64,000 nt of DNA. It comes from Proteles cristata cristata. Its lineage: Eukaryota; Chordata; Mammalia; Carnivora; Hyaenidae. Numbering within the stretch: position 1 is the stretch's first letter; the number at the start of each line of letters is the position of its first letter. The notes beneath the pieces are model-generated. The model was not told the DNA's origin and ran no database searches. It saw only the letters and a program-made list of their open reading frames with translations. The translations under genes were made by a program, and so were the position numbers. Below, piece after piece: positions 57,113 through 64,000 of the stretch. The stretch spans positions 124,001-188,000 of the forward strand of contig JAESUZ010004795.1 in the NCBI GenBank assembly GCA_017311185.1, read 5' to 3'.

Positions 57113-57519
57113 TTCTTCCTCTCCTTTCTCCTCCCTCGTGTTTTCTGGGGTGATGGTAGGTGGAGAAATCACACCTGAAGGCTTTGAAAGGCCTCAGCAC
57201 AGCCTCTGCGTCTGCTCTCATCACCTCAGAGGCAGAAGGATCTTGAAATGCAGAAAAGGCTGCCCTCTCCTTGACTTTGTCACAGAAAACATTCAGAAAA
57301 ACGGAGCTCCTACGTGGAAATGTTTCCTTCCCAGATTCAGATGTCCTCCTCTCCCACAGACAGCCACACATCCCGCCCCAGCTCAGGGAGCGGGGGCTAC
57401 ACTGACCTGCTCCTTCCAAGTCCACACCGAACAGACTATCATTGACTCTTCAACTGAAAGCCGGACGCAGCCTCCCAAATACGTCTGCGGCTCCTCGTGG
57501 TTCTCGTGGCCTCACCTGA
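57113..57519. other. GC-richer upstream region of unit D
   Basis: This is the most GC-rich part of the window (for example cacatcccgccccagctcagg at 57369). It aligns in part with 36458-36720. It may contain the non-coding first exon or promoter of the unit, but no TSS signal is identified. Confidence 0.45.
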
Positions 57520-57810
57520 GAATCACCTGAGGCTCATGGTTAAAGCAGCACCGATGCTCTCACTCTGACCAATAGACAGACTCCAGCAGAGGGTCCAGGT
57601 GATGCTGGTTCTTGAAACTCGCCATGGGATGTTTCTTGTAAACCCAGGCTGATCAGCAGTTCTGTGCTTTCAAGTTTAATTTGCGTATAAATCATGTGGT
57701 CCAGGTCCCAGAGAAGAGATGGTGATTCTGCAGGTTTGGAATCGGGCCTGTGACCTGGCATCTGCCACCGGGTCCTTGTTAGTGCTGACGCGGCCCCCCC
57801 GCACCCGTGG
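57520..57810. mobile_element. Possible MER5-type DNA transposon fragments
   Basis: Phrases such as cacctgagaatcacctgagg, ccaggtgatgctggttcttg and attctgcaggtttggaatcgggcc resemble MER5/hAT-type short elements. They are diverged and the order is broken. Confidence 0.4.
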
Positions 57811-58189
57811 TTAGTGGCACTCCACGAGAGATGCAGCACAGCATGCCTGAGCGCCCACAGCCACCATGTGACTCAACACAAACAGCTCCTGCTGAGTCCC
57901 CGGGGAGGAGTTTGCCACCTCCTTTCCACTGTAGTGAGTCTATTGTTGGTTCCCAGCAAAGGCCACCATCACCATCCCGCAGGACCACATGCTCCCATTG
58001 CACTAGGTAACTTTCCAGATGTGCAAATAGTTGTGAGGCACATATTCATGTTCCACCAATTGCTTTGAGCTTTTGCTTACAGCAACACACTGCTATAGTA
58101 AAGTCCTGGATTTAAAAGGGAGGTTTTTCCAGAATGGTTTATATTTTTCACAAGTTTGGGCAGTGATATTCTCATTACACGCAGTTGTC

Positions 58190-58371
58190 TCAATTTGGAT
58201 ATCTTTCCCGATATTTATGATGAACCTCACTCTTTCCATCATTGTCTTGGTCTATCATTATGTGTAAATTCTCAAGGGCACTAGGTTTACATCTACTCAT
58301 TGACATGTGTTGAAAGGAAGCTTCTATGCACAACGTTGTCAGGAAGCGCAGGGTGCCATGGGAAGATACAG
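58190..58371 (-). pseudogene. 5' end of a finger exon, orphaned
   Basis: The acceptor (…gatatctttcag) precedes 58371, exactly as at 8452. The frame opens in the same phase and runs 59 codons (SSHGTLRFL, then IEASFQ) aligned to the spacer of the live finger exon, then stops at 58190-58192. No finger follows. The array has been lost, probably by deletion, bringing unit D's upstream region next to it. Confidence 0.82.
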
Positions 58372-59059
58372 CTGAAAGATATCAAAGAACAGAGAAACAC
58401 AAGCATTCTTCCTATTACTCCCGCAGGATGTGCTGACAACTACTAATATAAATCCCTAAAGTCACTGAGAATGTCAGCAAGGTGGATGACAAGGAATCAT
58501 CAGAATCTCATTCTTCGGAGACACATAAACTTGCACACAACGTACAGACCACATAGCCTAATATATAATGCAGTAGTGTTGTCGTGGCATAGCGCAAATC
58601 ACATTCTTATACCTCAAATACTCAGGCAAAATGTCATATGAACCCAAAATTACCAGCAAAAAGGAAATTGAAACACAGCACAGAAGTGAGTCAAGTAGGA
58701 TAGAGCAAAACTAGGAAACTATAAAGAATAGAAAGGGTTGGTTCTCAGAACAAATGAAAATTGGCAACCCTTTAAATCAAGAAAGGAAGGAAGAGAGAAG
58801 ACAACTACAATCAATGGGAAGAACGAAAGGTAGGCACAGGATAACTGATACCATAGAGATACAAATCATTAGAGGAGTCGCCACTAGAGAATTCTATGAC
58901 AAGAGAGATATCAAAACATGGGTGTGAATTTCGGAAAGATAGGACCGGAAAGCTATCGAGACTCCCTCGGGAGGAAATATTTTTAAAAATATCAACTGAT
59001 CTATATCTACTAGGTAGATTGTAAAAATTAATTCAAATCAAAAACAAATCAAAAAAGCT
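58372..59059. other. Duplicated intron block (copy 2)
   Basis: This aligns with the sequence upstream of the live finger exon (8453-9000). No independent gene. Confidence 0.55.
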
Positions 59060-59891
59060 CCCAAAAAAGAAAAGTGTTTATCCAGATGAATGAACTGGAT
59101 AATCCATACAAACATTTGTTGAGAAATCTGTTCAAATCTCCTCAAACATTTCGATGAAACATGTAAAGGGATATTAAAAACACACTCTCTGTGACCCCAG
59201 CTTTAAGAAGTTATCAAAGCATAAGAAGACATTATAAGTAAAGAAGAGATAAAAGGAAATAATAAAAAAATAATATTTTAAGTCATAAATGAGTGAGAAT
59301 TCTTCCAGAAATTCGATGGTGTTTCCACATATGGAAAACCATCCGTTCAAAAGTGCACATTAACAAAATGAAGATAAAAACGACATGATCGTATTATAAG
59401 ATGCAGAACAGGAAGTGAACATATTGGACAGAATTTCATGATTAAAAAGACCCAATAAAGCAGGAATGGATGGAAACAGCCACGACCTAATAAAGGCTAT
59501 TTGTGTATGGAAAGCTGAAATCTCACATAGTCAACAATGAAACACTAAAACCTTCACCTGTCTGATCAGAAACAAGGTAATGAAGTGACATCACCACTTC
59601 AATTCAACATAGCACTGCATAGTCTATTCAGAACAAGTGGGGAAGAAAGAAATAGTTGAAAGGTTTTGAAAATGGAAAAGATAAAACAAAATGATCTCCG
59701 TTCACAGATGACATGATCTATAAAAAACCTAGAGAATCCTTATTTTTACATTTTTTTCTTTTTGGTTTTGTTTGGTCATCGTTTGTGTTGCTTATTTCTG
59801 CCTACTTTCTCTAGGAGATACTCTATCTTGAAATTTTTATACTACAAATGGTTGAATTAAGTTGTTTGTCTCAAATTTCTTTTCTTTGTGT

Positions 59892-60013
59892 TCAATGCTT
59901 ATTTATTTTGAGAGAACCAGAGATGGAGATGGAGGGAAAAGGGCAGGGGAGGCACATAGAGAGAGGGGGACTGGAGAAGCCCAAGCAGACTCTGCCCTGT
60001 CATCAAAGAGCCC
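59892..60013 (-). mobile_element. Truncated SINEC element
   Basis: The tail and GA part only, from tttattttgagagaaccag to tcatcaaagagccca. The tRNA head is missing. Confidence 0.7.
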
Positions 60014-60101
60014 AATTTGTTTTCAATTAAGACTTCCCTTGCAGATGAGGACTGCTTTTCTCTTGATGTTTTTCAGTTTTTTAGTCTCATATTTTCATTT
60101 A

Positions 60102-60315
60102 AAAAAAATTTTTTTTTTAAATTTATTTCTGAGAGAGACAGACAGCATGAGTAGGGGAAGGGCAGAGAGAGAGGGAGACACAGAATCTGAAACAGGCTCC
60201 AGGCTCTGAGCTGGCAGTCAGCACAGAGCCCGACGCGGGGCTCGAACCCATGAACTGTGAGATCATGACCTGAGCTGAAGTCGGACGCTCAACCGACTGA
60301 GCCACCAGGTGCCCC
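60102..60315 (-). mobile_element. SINEC element, outer of a pair
   Basis: Head ends gagccaccaggtgcccc at 60315. It shares flanking copies of ctcatattttca (60086-60097 and 60550-60561) with the following SINE. Confidence 0.9.
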
Positions 60316-60544
60316 TTAAAAAAATTTTTTTAATGTTTTATTTATTTCTAGGAGAGAGAGAGAGAAAGACAGCGTGAGCAGGGGAGGGTCAGAGAGAGAA
60401 GGAATCACAGACTCCGAAAATAGGCTCCAGGCTCTGAGCTGGCAGTCAGCATAGAGCCCGACGTGGGGCTCGAACCCACGAACTGCGAGATCATGACCTA
60501 AGCGAAAGTCGGATGCTTAACCGACTAAGCCACCCAGGCGCCCC
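60316..60544 (-). mobile_element. Young SINEC element, second of the pair
   Basis: It starts immediately after the previous head (ttaaaaaaatttttttaatg) and ends ccacccaggcgcccc at 60544. It is near-consensus. Confidence 0.92.
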
Positions 60545-61736
60545 TTGCCTCATATTTTCAAATTTAAATCAAATACATCTCAGTGTGTGATTGCTTCTTG
60601 TTTATTTTGAGGAAAATATGCTCTGCCTCTGTGTCCCTAGATGTGGATGTCTGTTTCCTTCCCCAGAGCAGGGACCTTTTCTAATATTTCTTCCAATAAA
60701 TTTTCTGCCCCTTTTCTCTTTTCTTCTGGAGCTTCTGTAATAAAAATGTCATTACTTTTGAAGGAGTCACTGAGTTCCCTAAGTCTATTCTCACGTTGCA
60801 AAAATGTTTCTCTCTCTTTTGTTCGGATTCACTAATTTCCATTACTTTGTCTTCTCGCTCATTAATTCACTCCTCTTCTTCCTCCAACCAGCTGTTCATT
60901 GCATCAGGATGATTTCTAATCTTATTTATTACATTTTCCATCTCCGTTTGATTCTTTTTTTCACACTTTTACCTCCGTGGGAAGGGTCTCATTAATGTTT
61001 TCTAGTCTCTTCTGAACGCAGTATTTCTTATGATTATTGCCTTACATTCTCTATTTAACGTGTTACTGACAGTTGTTTTTGCATAAATCTCTGATCGAGG
61101 CTATCCCTTGTTCTTCCATTTGGGCAACATTCTTCCATCTTCGCACTTTGTGTAAGTCTCTGCCTTCCTCTCTTTGTTCCCAAATCCAGTTATCTCCTCA
61201 CTACAGGCCAGTGATCTGCACTACAATCTGTTTCTCGCCAAGCCATATCTCTGTCCTGCCTACAGTACAGTCTTTGAAGTGTCTCTTCTCTCTCCTTACT
61301 TAAGGTGTTCCTCTGTCAGTCTTCAGTTTGCTTATTGGGGTATTAGGATGATTTGATAGTTATCAGGTTGTGTTTGTGAGATGTGATGAGCGTAGAGTTC
61401 TCCCACATCACCTACATCATTGTCTTTTCTAAAGAATCCTTATTTTTAAAACCTTGTTAAATGTCACACAAATTTTGCGAAGTTGGAGACGACAAAGCCA
61501 ACACTTATAAATTAACTGTGTTTCTACACAACAAACAACAATATTGCAAATAAAGACAATTGCATTCAAAATAGCATCACAAAGAATACAATGCACAGGA
61601 TTTCACACAAGATAGAGGGCATCACTACTGTGATGAAAACTGGAAAATATTGGGCCAGTACTGGAAAAAAACAAACAACAAAAGAAGAGGAACCACATCC
61701 ATCTTGCATAAAAATGTTTAACACTCCTGGGCTGTT

Positions 61737-61910
61737 GGACACAGTGTGGCTCAGTTGCTAAAGTGTCCAACTGTGGGTATTGATCTGAGCCCTGTATAAG
61801 GTTCTATGCTGACATCTTGAAGCCTGGAGCCTGCTTCAGATTCTGTGTTTCTGTCTCTCTCTGCCCCTCCCCCGCTTGCACTCTATCTCTCTCTCATAAA
61901 ATAAAGATTA
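61737..61910 (+). mobile_element. SINEC element, diverged
   Basis: Head-like ttggacacagtgtggctcag at 61735; the body lacks about 20 bp of the tRNA part. The tail passes into an AT repeat. Confidence 0.83.
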
Positions 61911-61916
61911 AAAAAA

Positions 61917-61946
61917 TATATTTATATATATATATATTTATATATT
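61917..61946. repeat. AT-rich microsatellite
   Basis: A (TA)n run at the SINE tail (tatatttatatatatatata), probably grown from the A-rich end of the element. Confidence 0.9.
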
Positions 61947-62175
61947 GACTAAGCTGTCAATACTACTCAAAGTGATGTATAGATTTAGTACAGTCTCTAT
62001 CAAAATCTCAATGGCATTTTAGACAGAAAAATCAATACCCATCCGAACATGAATATCGCATTCACAGGAATATATGTACTGAGAAGAACCTTGAAGAAAA
62101 GAGTACATTGATAGCAACACATATGTGTTTAATTTAAAACCTATCACAAAGCTGTAAAGATCAGGACAGAAATAA

Positions 62176-64000
62176 ACAATATAGAATCCCAAAAAAACTT
62201 TTCAACAGATCAATGAATTCAAGAGTTGGTTTTTTGAAAAAATATACAAAATTGATAAACCTTTAGCCAGGCTTCTCAAAAAGAAAACAAAGACCACCAA
62301 TATAGAAAAAATCACAAATGAAAATGGATTTATACAACCAATCCCTTAGAAATACAGGCAGTTATCCGGGAATACTATGAAAAATTATATGCCAACAAAT
62401 TGGACAACCTAGAAGAAATGGACAAATTCCTAATCACGCACACACTACCAAAACTCAAATGGGAAGAAATAAAAAATCTGAACCGACCCATAACTAGGGA
62501 CGAAATTGAATCAGTTTTCAAAAATCTACCAACGAATAAAAGCCCTGGACCAGAGGGCTTCCCTGGGGTATTCTACGAGACATTTAAAGCAGAGTTAATA
62601 CCCATTCTTCTCAAGTTTTCCCAAAAAATTGAAATTGAAGGAAAACTTCCGGATTCATTCTTTGAAGCCAGCATCACTTTAATTCCCAAACCAGACAGAG
62701 ATCCAGCAAGAAAAGACAACAACAGGCCAATATCCTTGAGGAATATGTATCTAAACATCCTCAACAAGATACTTGCAAATCAAACTCAACAGCATATGAA
62801 AAGAATTATTCACCATGATCAAGTGGGATTTATTCCTGGGTTACAGAGCTGGTTAAATATTTGAAAATCAATCAGTGTGCTACATCACATTAACAAAAGA
62901 ATAGATAAGAATCATAGGATCTTGTGGATAGTTGCAGAAAAAGCATTTGACAAAATACAGCATCCTTTCTTTTTTTTATAATTTTTTTAAATGTTTTATT
63001 TATTTCTAGGAGAGAGAGAGAGAGAGACAGCGAGAGCAGGGGAGGGTCAGAGAGAGAGGGAGTCACAGACTGAAACAGGCTCCAGGCTCTGAGCTGGCAG
63101 TCAGCACAGAGCCTGACGCGGGCCTTGAACCCACGAACCGCGAGATCATGACCTAAGCGAAAGCCGGACGCTTAACCGACTAAGCCACCCAGGCGCCCCT
63201 ACAGCATCCTTTCTTAATAAAAACCTGGAGAAAGTAGGGATAGAAGGAAATTATGTAAATATTATAAAAGCCATTAATGAAAAGCCCACAACTAATATCA
63301 TCTTCAACGGGGGAAAACTGAGAGCTTTCCCACTGATTTCAAGAACATGACAGGGATGTCCACTCTCACCACTATTGTTTAACATAGTGCTGGAAGTCCT
63401 AGCATCAGCCATCAGACAACAAAGGAAACAAAAGGCATCAGAATTGACAAAGATGAAAAAAAAAAAGAATTGACAAAGATGAAGTCAAACTTTCATTTTT
63501 CTCAAAGCTAGAACAAAAATTGTAATCAGACAACATAATGTTCTGCATGGAAAACCTGACAGACTCCACCAAAAGTCTGCTAGACCAGTTCCATGGATTA
63601 GGCAGAGTCCCAGGGTACAAAATCAAAGAACACAAATCGGTGGCATTTTTATTCACCAATAATGAAGTAATAGAAATCGAAACCAAGAATCTAATTCCAT
63701 TCACAATTGCACAAAACCCATAAAATACCTAGGAATAAACCTAACCAAAGATGTAAAAGATCTGTATGCAGAAAACTATAGACTTATGAAGGATATTGAA
63801 GAAGGTACTAACAAATGGAAAAATATCCCATGCTCATGGATTGCAAAAATAAATATAGTTCAAATGTCAATACTGACCAAAGCAATCTACACATTCTATG
63901 CCATCCCAATCAAAATTGCACAGGCATTCTTTTGAAAGCTAGAGTAAAAATGCTAAAATTTGTGTGGAACCACAAAAGACCCTGAATAGCCAAAGTAATA
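62176..64000 (+). mobile_element. L1 with ORF2 reverse-transcriptase text, runs off the window
   Basis: L1 ORF2 text begins just before 62180 (gatcaatgaattcaagagttgg at 62210), so the copy starts inside ORF2 here. An open block at 62400-62864 carries RT landmarks ([28 protein letters not shown]), then closes; later RT text (gggatgtccactctcacc at 63353) is in broken frames. A 44-bp region at 63438-63482 holds a tandem copy of gaattgacaaagatga. It is younger than the L1 it sits in, but not intact. Confidence 0.88.
62972..63199 (-). mobile_element. Young SINEC element in L1 ORF2, with TSD
   Basis: It has a perfect 16-bp duplication tacagcatcctttctt (62956-62971 and 63200-63215), with an intact head and tract. 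Confidence 0.96.

Larger units (their letters stand above)
59749..61432 (-). mobile_element. L1/HAL1-like insertion, antisense, with perfect TSD
   Basis: It is flanked by a perfect 16-bp duplication agaatccttattttta (59733-59748 and 61433-61448). The left end is T-rich (catttttttctttttggtttt), the poly-A of a minus-strand copy. The body is the reverse complement of L1 ORF1-side sequence (ttctgccccttttctctttt at 60704). The matching locus near 11396-11413 has the empty site. It carries three SINEs. Confidence 0.85.
59060..62175 (+). mobile_element. Old L1 ORF2 fragment, interrupted
   Basis: The first part (59060-59748) is the counterpart of 10480-11400. It resumes after the minus-strand insertion at 61433 and continues to about 62175 (cactcaaagtgatgtatagatt.. 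type ORF2 text at 61965-62035). Confidence 0.7.

Noticed and set aside
57078..57530. Overlapping 115- and 130-codon frames in the GC-rich region
   Set aside because: They lie on opposite strands over the first-exon region of the dead KZFP unit. The splice-defined five-codon start explains the signal better, and neither frame has a domain.
60123..60305. Recurring small minus-strand frames such as this one (and 48849-49052, 49346-49702, 38891-39097)
   Set aside because: All are translations of SINE bodies that share the same SSPASGSVLTAQ-like string.

Overview
This window is mammalian genomic DNA, almost certainly from a carnivore and most likely a cat (Felidae). The diagnostic signal is about 60 copies of a tRNA-derived SINE with a (TC)n tract and an AATAAA-like, A-rich tail. 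Many copies are nearly identical, with a head reading GGGGCGCCTGGGTGGCTTAG, which is the form I know from felid SINEC elements. There are no operons, bacterial genes or CRISPR arrays; roughly two thirds of the sequence is recognisable interspersed repeat.

The only host coding content is a KRAB C2H2 zinc-finger (KZFP) cluster on the minus strand. One complete set of parts can be assembled: a 15-nt first coding exon (36443-36457), an exact 127-nt KRAB-A exon (30961-31087), an exact 96-nt KRAB-B exon (30384-30479), and a zinc-finger exon opening at 8452 and ending at 7167. All splice sites and reading phases agree, giving a 507-residue model. Its last exon is about 22 kb from the KRAB exons, and two dead finger arrays lie in between, so the linkage is inferred. 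Decayed relatives are a finger array at 12.5-13.6 kb, one at 22.2-24.5 kb split by a young L1, one at 47.4-48.7 kb, a KRAB-B exon at 54.5-54.9 kb split by a SINE, a first coding exon at 57.1 kb, and the 5' end of a finger exon at 58.2-58.4 kb. The order and shared flanks show head-to-tail duplication: about 22-36.5 kb matches 47.4-57.1 kb with an offset near 24 kb, and 8.2-11.7 kb matches 58.2-62.1 kb.

Layout: 1-6.4 kb is old antisense L1 plus an unidentified 2.1-kb insert. 6.4-8.45 kb is the live zinc-finger exon and its decayed tail. 8.45-22 kb is intron-like and repeat sequence with dead fingers. 22-36.5 kb is the second KZFP unit, with intact KRAB exons and dead fingers. 36.9-37.5 kb is a probable solo LTR. 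40.4-46.3 kb is a composite of endogenous retrovirus fragments: a class II-like reverse transcriptase piece with a tRNA-Lys-type primer site nearby, and a class I-like provirus remnant with a tRNA-Gln primer site and dead pol. 47.4-58.4 kb is the third, fully decayed KZFP unit. 58.4-64 kb is nested L1 sequence running off the end.

Biologically, KRAB zinc-finger proteins silence retroelements through TRIM28, so a KZFP cluster interleaved with ERVs, L1s and SINEs is a typical arms-race locus. I did not find a previously undescribed system. The best leads are the assembled KZFP model with its variant finger array, the SINE-split KRAB-B exon, the dated nested insertions, and the two-class ERV composite. 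Repeat family names come from memory of consensus sequences, with no database search.
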